Shown: positions 12,326 through 21,440 of the stretch, one piece after another
Numbering within the stretch: position 1 is the first letter of the stretch
How the letters are laid out: each line of letters opens with the position of its first letter
Assembly (NCBI RefSeq): GCF_020707265.1
Contig: NZ_JAJFEQ010000001.1
Span: 124,001-188,000, forward strand
DNA: 64,000 nucleotides
Direction: 5' to 3'
Source of the DNA: Massilia sp. IC2-477
Lineage (GTDB): Bacteria; Pseudomonadota; Gammaproteobacteria; Burkholderiales; Burkholderiaceae_D
Notes under the pieces: model-generated
Seen by the model: the letters and a program-made list of their open reading frames with translations, nothing else
Told to the model about the DNA's origin: nothing
The model's database searches: none
Made by a program: the position numbers and the translations under genes

Positions 12326-13330
12326 CTACCAGACCATCTTGTTCCAGGTGTTGTCACCGACGACCCCGTCGGCGCTCAGGCCCTTCGAAGTCTGGAAGTT
12401 CTTCACCGCCGTTGCCGTGGCCGGCCCGAAGGCGCCGTCCACCGTGATGCCCGCGCCGCTCTCGTTGAGCTGGCTCTGCACCGCGCGCACCTTGGCGCCC
12501 GAATCGCCCTGCTGGGTCAGGATCACCAGCGCCGGCCAGGTGGCGTTGCCGACGATGCCGTCCGCGCCCAGGCCGTGCGAGGACTGGAAGTTCTTGACCG
12601 CGTTCTGGGTCGCGGTGTCGAAACTGGCGTTCACCGTGAGCGTATAGCCCCACTGCTGCAGCAGGTACTGGATGGTGCGCACCCGTTCGCCGGTGTTCCC
12701 GTACTGGACCAGGGGCCAGGTAGCGGTGGTGCCACCGCCCGAACTGCTGCCGGCCACGAGCGACTTGTAGCGTGGCCAGTCCCAGCCCGAACCCGGGTCG
12801 GTGTGGCTCTGGCTCGCGTAGTTGACGTGGCCCTTGACGTTGTACAGCGAGTCCGACGGTACCGCGTTCCAGCCGCTGCTGCCATCGTAGACCTTCTGCG
12901 CCAGCGCGCGCGAGGCGAGGATGTCTTTGGTCAGCGCTGCCGAGGCGTTGTACATGGCGGTGGTGTACCAGGCGGACGGGTTGGCGATGTAGCCCTCGTG
13001 CTCGATGCCGATGGTGTAGCCGTTCGAGTTCCCCACGTGCCAGGCCTTGTCGGCCTCGCGCACCATCTGGGTCACCTGGCCGTCCGAAGAGCGGATCACG
13101 TAGTGGGCGCTGACGCCGGCGCTGCAGTTCTGGAACCAGGAGATCGAGCCCGCGTAGGAGCCCTGGGTGGTGTGCACGGTCACGTGGCTGACCGCGGCGG
13201 TGCGGGCGGAATAATTGCAGCTGGCGGCCGGGTTCCAGATGGCCGGCGGGTAGTCGGTCGACGCAAGCGCCGGCTGGGCCGACGCGACGAAACACAGGCC
13301 TGCGAGTAGGCTGCGCATCAAGGTCTTCAT
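12326..13330 (-). CDS. Secreted N-acetylmuramoyl-L-alanine amidase with two peptidoglycan-binding domains
   Basis: 334 residues from ATG 13330, preceded by GGAGAC. Signal peptide ending ALAS (residue 24), then an Amidase_2 zinc domain: zinc histidine in VTVHTTQGS, SAHYVIRSSDGQV, the catalytic GIEHEGY, and a later zinc histidine in KGHVNYAS. Two PG_binding_1 repeats follow (about residues 200-265 and 270-334, each with the GADGIVG/SADGVVG signature). It would cleave the bond between MurNAc and the stem peptide in the periplasm or outside. Paired 26 bp downstream of a lysozyme-like gene. Confidence 0.9.
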   Translation of the reverse strand: MKTLMRSLLAGLCFVASAQPALASTDYPPAIWNPAASCNYSARTAAVSHVTVHTTQGSYAGSISWFQNCSAGVSAHYVIRSSDGQVTQMVREADKAWHVGNSNGYTIGIEHEGYIANPSAWYTTAMYNASAALTKDILASRALAQKVYDGSSGWNAVPSDSLYNVKGHVNYASQSHTDPGSGWDWPRYKSLVAGSSSGGGTTATWPLVQYGNTGERVRTIQYLLQQWGYTLTVNASFDTATQNAVKNFQSSHGLGADGIVGNATWPALVILTQQGDSGAKVRAVQSQLNESGAGITVDGAFGPATATAVKNFQTSKGLSADGVVGDNTWNKMVW

Positions 13331-13356
13331 AGATTGTCTCCGTATTCTGCTCGTTA

Positions 13357-14088
13357 TTATTTGTTCGGGGTGGCTGCGAAGTCCGGCGCCGAAATCTTCG
13401 GATCGGGCGTGCCGGTTTCGATCGTGATGCGGCGCGCGGACAGCTTGCGCAGCTTGTCCTTGCCGTAGACCTTCTCCATCTCGACGTGCTTCTGGTCGAT
13501 TTCGAACCTGTCGCTGCGACGTCCCTGGCGGATTGCGGTCAGCACTTCGTAGCTGTAGATCTTCGCGATCTCGGGCTGCGGGATCCCGCTGTAGCGCGCC
13601 ACCGCGGCTTCCCAGTCCTCGAGCGGGAAGGCCTTGTTCTTGCGGGCGCCGTACTGTGCGAGCAGGGCGGCGGCGGCGCGGATGTTGGAGCGCGTGTCCG
13701 ACGCCGCCTGTTCGGGCGTCACGCGGATCAGGGCCGCGCCCTCGCGCAGGGAGTGGCCGAAGTGGTTGTCGTCGCGCAGGCCCATGATCCCGTAGCTGAT
13801 CGGCATGCCCTCGTGCGATTCCACCTCGACCTCGGGTTCGCCGTTCTTCTTCAGCTTGCCCTTGGGGACGTGCGGATGCCAGCGCGTTTCGGCGTAGGCG
13901 ATCGACTGCAGCAGTTCGACCGGCACGTTGAACTCGTTCGAGGCTTCCTTGAAATACTGCTTGTACTGTTTCGCCGACACGGTCAGCTCGACCGGCTTGC
14001 CGTCGGCGAAGGCGAGTGGCGATGCGGCCGCTCCCGCAAGTGCTGCACATAGCGCGACCAGCAATCGCGCCTTGACGCTTGGTTTCAT
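13357..14088 (-). CDS. Secreted lytic transglycosylase-like protein
   Basis: 243 residues from ATG 14088, chosen because GGAGAC lies just upstream and a clear signal peptide (ending PLAFA) begins there; the frame is open 40 codons further upstream without such support. The segment LLQSIAYAETRWHPH carries the catalytic-type glutamate of soluble lytic transglycosylases, followed by SYGIMGLRD and AAALLAQYGA as in GH23 enzymes. Predicted to cut glycan strands. Co-directional with the amidase, same ribosome-site style, so probably one operon attacking both peptidoglycan bonds. Confidence 0.75.
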   Translation of the reverse strand: MKPSVKARLLVALCAALAGAAASPLAFADGKPVELTVSAKQYKQYFKEASNEFNVPVELLQSIAYAETRWHPHVPKGKLKKNGEPEVEVESHEGMPISYGIMGLRDDNHFGHSLREGAALIRVTPEQAASDTRSNIRAAAALLAQYGARKNKAFPLEDWEAAVARYSGIPQPEIAKIYSYEVLTAIRQGRRSDRFEIDQKHVEMEKVYGKDKLRKLSARRITIETGTPDPKISAPDFAATPNK

Positions 14089-14436
14089 TGTTTGTCTCCA
14101 GATTGTTGTTGGAATGACTCCGACTAAGGCCGGGAAAGGCGCCAGGATCCTGCAAAAAAACATGTCGTTTCCGGGCCTGTCGAGTATATGCACACTGCGG
14201 ATGAGCAAACGCTAAGCGTTTGATTTAGAACAATATTTCGGTAGAAATGAATCGTGCGCAAGGTGCCACTGAAAGTCGGTACATACACGCCGATTAAGGA
14301 GGTGTGAGCGCAGGTTATCGACTTATGCGATCGGCATACATGCGGGCGCAAAACCCGCGCCGGACAGGCCTGCTCGCCGTGGACGCCGCTGGCAGTACAA
14401 TATCGGATTACCTATCTTTTCTTTCATGAGATCGCC
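14089..14436. other. 348-bp divergent non-coding region before argJ
   Basis: Holds the promoters for the cell-wall hydrolase pair (minus) and for argJ (plus). A near-perfect palindrome CAAACGCT-A-AGCGTTTG sits at 14206-14222. A possible argJ -10 box TACAAT is at 14396-14401 with no convincing -35. Nothing coding is seen. Confidence 0.5.
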
Positions 14437-15675
14437 ATGGCCGTCAATTCCCCCCTGCCAGTCGCAGCCGACCTGAAACCCGTCGCCGGTATCGAGATCG
14501 GCTATGCCGAAGCCGGTATCAAGAAGCCCAACCGCAAGGACCTGCTGGTCATGCGGCTGGCTGAAGGCGCCACCGTGGCCGGCGTGTTCACCAAGAACCG
14601 CTTCTGTGCCGCGCCGGTCCAGGTGAGCAAGGCCAATCTCGCGGCCGTGCAGAGCGGCGGCAAGCCGATCCGTGCGCTGGTGGTCAACACCGGCAATGCC
14701 AACGCCGCCACCGGCGAGCAGGGCCTGGCCAATGCGCAGGCCACCTGCGCGGAAGTCGCCAAGCTGCTCGGCCTGGACGCGCAGCAGGTGCTGCCGTTCT
14801 CCACTGGCGTCATTCTCGAGCAGCTGCCGATCCAGAAGGTCGTCGCGGGCCTGCCGGCAGCGGTGAGCAAGCTGAAGGCGGACAACTGGTTCAACGCCGC
14901 CGAGGCGATCATGACCACCGACACCCAGCCGAAGGCGGCCTCGCGTATTGTCACCATTGGCGGCCACGCGGTCACCATGACCGGCATCAGCAAGGGCGCC
15001 GGCATGATCAAGCCGAACATGGCGACCATGCTCGGTTACCTGGCAATTGACGCGCGCGTCGCGCAACCGGTGCTCGACGAGCTGGTCAAGCATGCGGCCG
15101 ACCACTCCTTCAACAGCATCACGATCGACGGCGACACCTCGACCAACGATTCCTTCATCATCGTCGCCACCGGCGCCGGCAGCCTGGCGATCGACGCCGC
15201 ATCCGGCCTTGAATACGAAGCACTGAAGGAGGCCGTCACCGACATCTCGCGCAACCTGGCGCAGCAGATCATCCGCGACGGCGAAGGCGCCACCAAGTTC
15301 ATGACCATCACGGTGGAGGGCGGGCGCGACGTCGAAGAGTGCCGCAAGATCGCCTACTCGATCGCGCACTCGCCGCTGGTCAAGACCGCCTTCTTTGCCT
15401 CGGACCCGAACCTGGGCCGTATCCTGGCCGCGATCGGCTACGCCGGCGTGGACGACCTCGACACCACCAAACTCGACCTCTACCTGGACGACGTGTGGGT
15501 GGCCAAGGCCGGCGGGCGCAATCCGGATTACAAGGAAGAAGACGGCCAGCGCGTCATGAAGCAGTCCGAGATCACGACCCGCGTGACGCTGGGCCGCGGC
15601 GAGGCCACCGCCACGGTCTGGACCTGCGACCTGTCGCACGACTACGTGTCGATCAACGCCGACTACCGCTCTTGA
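14437..15675 (+). CDS. argJ: Bifunctional ornithine acetyltransferase / N-acetylglutamate synthase
   Basis: Arginine biosynthesis enzyme of 412 residues that recycles the acetyl group from N-acetylornithine to glutamate. It is made as a precursor that self-cleaves before a threonine nucleophile, here Thr197 in KPNMATML. The downstream motif [16 protein letters not shown] and C-terminal [12 protein letters not shown] are typical. It is followed after 4 bp by the DUF815 ATPase gene. Confidence 0.96.
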   Translation: MAVNSPLPVAADLKPVAGIEIGYAEAGIKKPNRKDLLVMRLAEGATVAGVFTKNRFCAAPVQVSKANLAAVQSGGKPIRALVVNTGNANAATGEQGLANAQATCAEVAKLLGLDAQQVLPFSTGVILEQLPIQKVVAGLPAAVSKLKADNWFNAAEAIMTTDTQPKAASRIVTIGGHAVTMTGISKGAGMIKPNMATMLGYLAIDARVAQPVLDELVKHAADHSFNSITIDGDTSTNDSFIIVATGAGSLAIDAASGLEYEALKEAVTDISRNLAQQIIRDGEGATKFMTITVEGGRDVEECRKIAYSIAHSPLVKTAFFASDPNLGRILAAIGYAGVDDLDTTKLDLYLDDVWVAKAGGRNPDYKEEDGQRVMKQSEITTRVTLGRGEATATVWTCDLSHDYVSINADYRS

Positions 15676-15679
15676 TCCA

Positions 15680-16570
15680 ATGACGCCACTCGAGCAGTTC
15701 CTTCACCGCGCCGAGGCCCTGCTGGCGCGGGTCGAAGCGGTGCTGCCGCCGGCGGTGCCGCGCGAGCCGGACTGGAAGCGCAGCTTCGCTTTCCGCTGGC
15801 GCAAACGGGTCAATGGGGGTGGCAAGTACCTGGCGCCGGTGCTGCATGCCTCCGCCATCCGGCTCGAAGATTTGCAGCACGTCGACGCGCAGAAGCGCCA
15901 GATCGAGCAGAACACCCGCCAGTTCGTGCTGCGCCGCCCGGCCAACAACGTGCTGCTGACCGGCGCGCGAGGCACCGGCAAGTCGTCCCTGATCAAGGCC
16001 TGCCTGAACGGTTTCGCCGACCAGGGCCTGCGCCTGATCGAGGTCGACAAGGCGGATCTGGCCGACCTGCCGGACATCGTCGAGCTGGTGGCGGGACGCC
16101 CCGAGCGTTTCGTGGTCTTCTGCGACGACCTGTCCTTCGAGGAGGGGGAGGCGGGCTACAAGGCGCTCAAGGTGGCGCTCGACGGCAGCATCGCGGCGGC
16201 CTCGGACAATGTGCTGATCTACGCGACCTCGAACCGGCGCCATCTGATGCCGGAAAAGATGTCCGACAATGCCGGCTACACGCATGGCGACGACGGCGAC
16301 CTGCATCCGGGCGAGACGGTCGAAGAGAAGATCTCGCTGTCCGAGCGCTTCGGGCTGTGGCTGTCGTTCTACCCGTTCCGCCAGGACGACTACCTCGACA
16401 TCGTGGCGCACTGGCTGGCCAGCTACGGCTGCACCCCGCAGCAAATCGAGGGCGCACGCCCCGAGGCCCTGCAGTGGGCCCTGCAGCGCGGCTCGCGTTC
16501 GGGCCGTGTGGCCTGGCAATTTGCGAAGGACTATGCCGGCAGGCTGCCGGATGAAGAGACTCATGAGTGA
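15680..16570 (+). CDS. DUF815 AAA-family ATPase
   Basis: 296-residue P-loop ATPase: Walker A GARGTGKSS near residue 95, Walker B FVVFCDDLSFEE near 150, and YATSNRRHLMP as a sensor-like motif near 180. The family is widespread in proteobacteria but its cellular task is not established. It starts 4 bp after argJ and overlaps mutT by 8 bp, so the three genes are probably co-transcribed. Confidence 0.88.
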   Translation: MTPLEQFLHRAEALLARVEAVLPPAVPREPDWKRSFAFRWRKRVNGGGKYLAPVLHASAIRLEDLQHVDAQKRQIEQNTRQFVLRRPANNVLLTGARGTGKSSLIKACLNGFADQGLRLIEVDKADLADLPDIVELVAGRPERFVVFCDDLSFEEGEAGYKALKVALDGSIAAASDNVLIYATSNRRHLMPEKMSDNAGYTHGDDGDLHPGETVEEKISLSERFGLWLSFYPFRQDDYLDIVAHWLASYGCTPQQIEGARPEALQWALQRGSRSGRVAWQFAKDYAGRLPDEETHE

Positions 16571-16973
16571 AGTGAAGGCAAAACCGGTCGACGTCGCGGT
16601 CGGCATCCTGATGCGCGCGAACGGCGACGTGCTGCTCGGCCAGCGCCCCGAAGGCAAGCCCTATGCGGGCTACTGGGAATTCCCGGGCGGGAAGGTGGAG
16701 CAGGGCGAGGACATCTTCCACGCGCTGCAGCGCGAGTTCGTCGAAGAACTCGGCGTGCGGGTGCTGAGCGGCGAGGCCTGGTGCTGCGTCGAGCACGTGT
16801 ACGAGCACGCGCACGTGCGCCTCTACTTCTACATCTGCCGCGAGTGGGAAGGGGAGCCGCAAAGCCTCGAGGGGCAGGCGTTCGCGTGGCAGGGTGGGTA
16901 TAGCGTCAGTCCGCTGTTGCCGGCGACCATTCCGTTGCTGGAGTGGCTGGATCGTGTGAGATACCAGCTTTAA
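16563..16973 (+). CDS. mutT: NUDIX hydrolase, MutT-type (8-oxo-dGTP diphosphatase)
   Basis: 136 residues from ATG 16563. A perfect Nudix box GX5EX7REUXEEXGU is present (Gly-Lys-Val-Glu-Gln-Gly-Glu ... REFVEELGV, about residues 38-60), and the N-terminal pattern VDVAVGILMRANGDVLLGQRP is that of MutT. It sanitises the nucleotide pool by hydrolysing oxidised dGTP. The start overlaps the end of the ATPase gene by 8 bp, and the reading frame upstream of 16563 is a shadow of that gene. Confidence 0.92.
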   Translation: MSEVKAKPVDVAVGILMRANGDVLLGQRPEGKPYAGYWEFPGGKVEQGEDIFHALQREFVEELGVRVLSGEAWCCVEHVYEHAHVRLYFYICREWEGEPQSLEGQAFAWQGGYSVSPLLPATIPLLEWLDRVRYQL

Positions 16974-16998
16974 CTCATTAGGACCACCTGCGATGGAA

Positions 16999-17082
16999 CG
17001 TCATCCCGGCGAAGGCCGGGATCCAATTTTGGTGATACGCCACGAACGTCAAATTGGGTTCCGGCCTACGCCGGAACGACGG
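16999..17082. repeat. Nested palindromic REP-like element between mutT and yacG
   Basis: Two hairpins lie back to back. CCCGGCGAAGGCCGGGATCC at about 17004-17023 mirrors GGGTTCCGGCCTACGCCGG at about 17056-17074. The outer arms CGTCAT...CCAATTT and AAATTGG...GACG also pair. Such elements are common intergenic repeats in proteobacteria. It sits between convergent genes, where it could also act as a transcription end. Confidence 0.75.
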
Positions 17083-17129
17083 TCTTCAAGTTAGTGGAAA
17101 GAACAGCGCATGGGTCTTGCCGCTGTTGC

Positions 17130-17312
17130 TTAGTTATCGGCCGGCTTATCATCCTGCGGATCATTCGTCGACGCCCCAGGAATCGTATACTTCTCTTCGG
17201 CCCAGGCCCCCAGGTCGATCTGCTTGCAACGCTCCGAGCAGAACGGGCGATACTTGTTCGCCGGGGTCCATTCGACCTTCTTGCCGCAGGTCGGGCAGGC
17301 TACAACAGTCAT
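17130..17312 (-). CDS. yacG: DNA gyrase inhibitor YacG
   Basis: A 60-residue zinc-binding protein with the CPTCGKK ... [12 protein letters not shown] four-cysteine ribbon, known to bind GyrB and block gyrase. I chose ATG 17312; a TTG at 17327 would add five residues and overlap the zapD stop. Order zapD-yacG on the minus strand matches Burkholderiales. The C-terminal tail is acidic and disordered, as usual. Confidence 0.92.
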   Translation of the reverse strand: MTVVACPTCGKKVEWTPANKYRPFCSERCKQIDLGAWAEEKYTIPGASTNDPQDDKPADN

Positions 17313-17323
17313 GTCAATACCAG

Positions 17324-18079
17324 TCAAAAATTACAGAGGGTGAGGTTGAAGGGCACGTCTTCTTCGAGTGCCTTCGGCTTGCAGTCACCATCATGGGTGG
17401 TGAAGCGCACCCACAGCATATACTTGTTGGCCGAGATCTCGGGGATCGCGCCAAGCGAATCGTCGATCGACAGGCGCAGCATCTGGTACACCTTCCCCTG
17501 CAGCATCTGCTGGTAGCTGCCGCCCGTGGCGATCATCTTGACCGGGCCGCCGGAGTCGCGCAGCAGGCGCAGCACCAGCGCGAGCGCTTCGAACAGCGGC
17601 GCCAGCGGCGCGAACCAGCCCAGGATGTCGGCCTGGCGCTGCTCGGCCGAGTGGTGCTGCCAGGCGTAGTAGGACGGCAGGTCGAATTCGCAGGCGCCGC
17701 CGGGGATGATGGTGCGGCCGCGGATGCTCATCAGCCACTCGTTGTCGCGCACGTTCTGACCGGTCTTGCCCTGGCTAGCTACCAGGGCGCCGCTGACGGC
17801 GTCCAGCTCGGCCAGCACGGCGTCCAGCGTTTCGGTGGCGACGTTCGGATTGCTGCGGTAGGAGAGCAGGCTTTGCTTCTGCCGCTCGAGTTCCTGCAGC
17901 AGGTCGGATTTCAGGTCGGCGCGGCCGGCCACTTCCAGCATGTCGAAAATCGTGGCAAGGGCCACGTGATGCTGCATCGGGTGCTCTTGTTGCACAAAGA
18001 ACTTGAACTTGTCGTACAGGTCTTCCAGCCGCAACAACGTGCGAATGCGCTCGTTGAAAGGATATTCGTAGACGATCAA
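17324..18079 (-). CDS. zapD: Cell division protein ZapD
   Basis: 251 residues, full length for the DUF1342/ZapD family, which bundles FtsZ filaments at the Z ring. Recognisable blocks are [18 protein letters not shown] at the N-terminus and [11 protein letters not shown] near residue 205. The start is TTG at 18079, supported by AGGAA 8 nt upstream and by the family N-terminus. It ends 11 bp before the yacG ATG. coaE starts upstream on the same strand with a 93-bp gap. Confidence 0.93.
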   Translation of the reverse strand: MIVYEYPFNERIRTLLRLEDLYDKFKFFVQQEHPMQHHVALATIFDMLEVAGRADLKSDLLQELERQKQSLLSYRSNPNVATETLDAVLAELDAVSGALVASQGKTGQNVRDNEWLMSIRGRTIIPGGACEFDLPSYYAWQHHSAEQRQADILGWFAPLAPLFEALALVLRLLRDSGGPVKMIATGGSYQQMLQGKVYQMLRLSIDDSLGAIPEISANKYMLWVRFTTHDGDCKPKALEEDVPFNLTLCNF

Positions 18080-18172
18080 AATGACATTCCTCTGAATGTA
18101 GGCTGGCGAGCAACCCCGTGATTCTGAACCATGCTGCGCAAAATTACAAATCCCGCATTGACTTAATTCAAT

Positions 18173-18802
18173 TTAGTTTTGCTTAGATTTACTCTGGGAT
18201 AAATACAGCGCATGCAAAGCCTCCACTTGCGGGCGCAGCGCGTCCAGTCCATCGTCGTTCAGAATGATATCGTCAGCCGCCGCGCGACGCTGTTCGCGAG
18301 ACACCTGGGCCGCCATGATGGCGCGGACCTGGGCCTCGGAAATGGCGCTCCTGGCCATCACCCGCGCCACCTGTAGCTCTTCCGGGCAGTCGATCGCCAG
18401 CACCCGGGTCACGCGCTGGCGCCAGGTGCCGGATTCGATCAACAGGGGCACGACGAAGATCACGTAGTCGCCGGTAGCGATGGCGGCGGCGGCCGCGGTG
18501 GCGTCACGGATGCGCGGATGCAGGATCGCCTCCAGGCGCGCGCGGGCGGTATCGTCCGTAAATACAAGGGCGCGCATCTTGGCGCGGTCGAGGGCGCCGT
18601 CGGGCGTGGCGAAGTCATCGCCGAACTCCGACAGCAGGGCCGGCATCGCCGCGCCGTGCGGGGCAGTCAGCGCGTGCGCGATCTGGTCGGTGTCGATGAC
18701 CGAGGCGCCGAGCGCGGCGAACATGTCGGCCACGGTCGTCTTGCCGCAGCCGATGCCGCCGGTGAGGCCGACCGAGAAGGCGAGCTTATGCGGCGCGTCC
18801 AT
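18173..18802 (-). CDS. coaE: Dephospho-CoA kinase
   Basis: Last step of coenzyme A synthesis. 209 residues from ATG 18802; the P-loop [17 protein letters not shown] begins near residue 12, which fixes the start, because the frame is open well upstream inside pil[12 protein letters not shown] is the conserved mid-region. Only 2 bp separate it from the pilD stop, so pilD-coaE are translated as a unit. Confidence 0.95.
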   Translation of the reverse strand: MDAPHKLAFSVGLTGGIGCGKTTVADMFAALGASVIDTDQIAHALTAPHGAAMPALLSEFGDDFATPDGALDRAKMRALVFTDDTARARLEAILHPRIRDATAAAAAIATGDYVIFVVPLLIESGTWRQRVTRVLAIDCPEELQVARVMARSAISEAQVRAIMAAQVSREQRRAAADDIILNDDGLDALRPQVEALHALYLSQSKSKQN

Positions 18803-18804
18803 TG

Positions 18805-19677
18805 TCAACCGGTGACGACGGTCTGCAGCCCGGCGCTGATGCCGGCGCCGTAGAGCAGGGCGATCAGGCCGGCCGCCGCCAGGTAGGGACCGAAGGGAAT
18901 CGGCTTGTCGCGGCCGCGCTTGGCGAACACGATCAGGCTGATGCCGACCAGTGCGCCCACCACCGAGGACAGCAGGATGATGGTCGGCAGCATCTGCCAG
19001 CCGAGCCAGGCGCCAAGGGCGCCCAGGAGCTTGAAGTCGCCGTAGCCCATGCCTTCCTTGCCGGTCACCAGCTTGAACAGCCAGTACACGGCCCACAGCA
19101 CCAGGTAGCCGGCGGCGGCGCCGATCACGGCGTCCTGCAGCGGAACGAAGGTGCCGTGCAGGTTCACCAAGAGGCCCGCCCACAGCAGCGGATAGGTAAG
19201 GTCGTCCGGCAGCAGCTGGGTGTCGATGTCGATGAAGGTCATGGCGACCAGCAGGAACAGGAACAGCAGCGTGGCCAGGCCCGCCAGGCCGCTGCCGAAG
19301 GTCCAGACCAGCACGCCTGCGAGCACGCCGGTGAGCAGTTCGACGGCCGGATAACGCGGCGAGATCGGCGCCTTGCACTTGCGGCACTTGCCGCGCAATG
19401 CGAGCCAGCTGATCACCGGGATGTTTTCCATGGCCGTGATCTGGTGCCCGCAGTGCGGGCAGGCGGAGCGGGGCACCATCAGGTTGTAGCGGTCGGTATG
19501 GGGAGGCTCCTTGCCGCTTTCCTGGGCCACGTAGTTGTCGGACTCGCGCTGCATCATCTGCGGAATCCGGTGGATGACCACGTTCAGGAAGCTGCCCACG
19601 AGCAGCCCGAACAGGGCGGCCACGAGGGTGGCGCTGAGTGTGGCGGGTGGGGCGAACAGCAGGGATTCCAGGGGCAT
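18805..19677 (-). CDS. pilD: Prepilin peptidase / N-methyltransferase PilD
   Basis: Inner-membrane aspartic protease of 290 residues that cleaves and N-methylates type IV pilins and pseudopilins. The cytoplasmic zinc loop has CPHCGHQI and CRKCKAPI (residues about 72-105). The two catalytic aspartates lie in [14 protein letters not shown] and [16 protein letters not shown]. pilC and pilB lie 22 kb away in this window, and an orphan pseudopilin that could be a substrate is at 35.4 kb. Confidence 0.95.
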   Translation of the reverse strand: MPLESLLFAPPATLSATLVAALFGLLVGSFLNVVIHRIPQMMQRESDNYVAQESGKEPPHTDRYNLMVPRSACPHCGHQITAMENIPVISWLALRGKCRKCKAPISPRYPAVELLTGVLAGVLVWTFGSGLAGLATLLFLFLLVAMTFIDIDTQLLPDDLTYPLLWAGLLVNLHGTFVPLQDAVIGAAAGYLVLWAVYWLFKLVTGKEGMGYGDFKLLGALGAWLGWQMLPTIILLSSVVGALVGISLIVFAKRGRDKPIPFGPYLAAAGLIALLYGAGISAGLQTVVTG

Positions 19678-19901
19678 GGCGGCAGGGTCCGGTCAGAAAG
19701 CGGGCAATAACAGCTAGTTTCGGTAAAAAAGATGCTTTACGTCAATCTTATTGTAGAGATTTCCTGCAATTTGGCGAAGTTTCTGCCGCCATGCGTGGCT
19801 TTTACGGCCGGCACAGTGCTGGCGCACGATTGTGACGGATCATGCCGTGATCCCGGCGCGCGGCTACGCTGCACCTCATTGGCCGCTTTTCGGCCGCCGC
19901 C

Positions 19902-21296
19902 ATGGTGCCTGCAATGCCCCGCGCAACATTCACTTTCCTGAATCATGCCTGCTTCATGGTGCGTACCGAGGCTGCGCTCCTGGTCTGCGATCCCTGGCTC
20001 GAAGGCCCGGTACTGGACGACGCCTGGAGCCTGGTGGACGACTCCAGCAGAAATGCCGCCCTGCTGGAAACGCTCAATGCGGCCGGCGTGCCCGTCTATA
20101 TATGGTGTTCGCGCGCCCAGCCGGACCACTTCCCGCTGCCTTTCCTGCGGCGCTTCCGCTCCGAATTTCGCGGCATTGCCACCTTTCTCTACCGGCCCGG
20201 GCGCGACATGCGCATCGGTGAAGAACTGCGCCGCCTGCGCCTGCCGCTGGCCGAATGTCCGGACGGCGTCACGGTGGCGCTGGCCGGCGACCTGCGCCTG
20301 ACCGCACTGGCCAACGGCGACGGCGACACCGCCTGCCTGATCGACTGCGCCGGGCGCAGCATCCTCAACCTGGGCGACCGTGCCCTTGCCACGGCGGCCG
20401 AGTGCCAGGCCGCGGCACCGCGCATCGGCAAGGCCACTTCGCGCATCGACCTGCTGCTCACCGGTTTCGGCAGTATGGGCTGGTGCGGCAACCCGGAGCA
20501 GTTCGCGCTGCGCGAGGGGGCGGCCAAGGCTGCGGTGGAACGCCTGGCGGCGCAGGTCGAACGCTTCCGGCCGAAACTGGTGCTGCCGATCGCCTCGTTT
20601 GCCCGCTTTGCGCGGGCCGACAACGTCTGGCTCAACGGCGGCCGGATGGCGCCGCGCGAATTGCTGGAGGCCTCGCGCCTGGACGGCGTGCGCGGGGTCG
20701 TGCGTTTCCTGCCGCCCGGCGCCAGCATCGACCTGCAGCGCGACACACCCGGCACGCTGGCGGCCGTGCACGAGCGGGCGCTGGAACACTGGACCGAGCG
20801 CTGGCGCAAGCGCCCGCCGCCGCTGCCGCGTCCCCCGCAAGCTTCGCTGGGCGAACTGAAGGCGGCGTTCGCGCGCTATTGCGAGCGGGTGACGGCCGGC
20901 ATGCACGTGCTGCCGCGGCTGCTGGAAGCGGTCGGTCCGCTGCGACCGCTCGTGCTGCACCTGCCCGACCTGCGCCAGACCGTGGAGCTGTCCTACCGCC
21001 ACGGCTTCCGGCTGCGGCCGCGCATGGATGGCGAACAGCGCGCCGCCCACGTGGCGATGTTCTCGGGCACGGCCCTGCAGCTGCTGCGCGCCGAGGACGG
21101 CTTCGATACCGTGTATGCCGGCGGCTGCTTCTGGACGCTGCGGCGCAGCGGGCTGTCGACCTTCGGGCGCTTTTTCCTGCCCCAGCGCATGGGTCGGCGT
21201 GGCGCTGACCGGCGCCGGCCGCTCAAGATGGGCGGCTACCTGTGGCGCGCCCTGGTGGGAAGGATGGCGCGCCAGCTGCAGGCGGCGCTGCGCTGA
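19902..21296 (+). CDS. Metallo-beta-lactamase-fold protein with degenerate metal site
   Basis: 464 residues. The first half follows the UlaG-like MBL-fold pattern: LNHACFMVRTEAALLVCDPW (residues 13-32), a metal-motif position at 68-77, then CLIDCAGRSILNLGD near 150. At the metal motif, where active relatives have SHxHPDHF, this protein has SRAQPDHFPL: both leading histidines are replaced (Arg71, Gln73) while Asp75 and His76 remain. The second half (about 300-464) is an unrecognised domain rich in Arg. It is probably not a normal hydrolase. The start could also be ATG 19914. No operon partner. Confidence 0.6.
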   Translation: MVPAMPRATFTFLNHACFMVRTEAALLVCDPWLEGPVLDDAWSLVDDSSRNAALLETLNAAGVPVYIWCSRAQPDHFPLPFLRRFRSEFRGIATFLYRPGRDMRIGEELRRLRLPLAECPDGVTVALAGDLRLTALANGDGDTACLIDCAGRSILNLGDRALATAAECQAAAPRIGKATSRIDLLLTGFGSMGWCGNPEQFALREGAAKAAVERLAAQVERFRPKLVLPIASFARFARADNVWLNGGRMAPRELLEASRLDGVRGVVRFLPPGASIDLQRDTPGTLAAVHERALEHWTERWRKRPPPLPRPPQASLGELKAAFARYCERVTAGMHVLPRLLEAVGPLRPLVLHLPDLRQTVELSYRHGFRLRPRMDGEQRAAHVAMFSGTALQLLRAEDGFDTVYAGGCFWTLRRSGLSTFGRFFLPQRMGRRGADRRRPLKMGGYLWRALVGRMARQLQAALR

Positions 21297-21305
21297 ATCA
21301 GCGTA

Positions 21306-21433
21306 GTAGGGTGGTCGGCTGTGCCGACCGCGCGTTCAGCAGGCTCATGCATAGTCGAGCAACTATTCATGCATCGCTTGAACGCGCGTTCGGCGGTCAT
21401 TCAGTCCAGTGGACTGAATGACGAACACCCTAC
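21306..21433. repeat. Palindromic element, GTAGGGTGG family, copy 1
   Basis: A 128-bp element with ends GTAGGGTGG and CACCCTAC. It contains an inner inverted repeat CGCGCGTTCA (21329-21338) with TGAACGCGCG (21379-21388), and a 25-nt palindrome (21397-21421) with 12-bp perfect arms centred on TCCAGTGGA. It lies between the MBL-fold gene and gudD. Similar elements are at 44444, 56271 and 58327. Confidence 0.8.
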
Positions 21434-21440
21434 ACCTGCT

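Noticed and set aside
13331-14155. A long upstream extension of the amidase reading frame
   Set aside because: It overlaps the transglycosylase-like gene out of frame, while a signal peptide with GGAGAC upstream starts at 13330.
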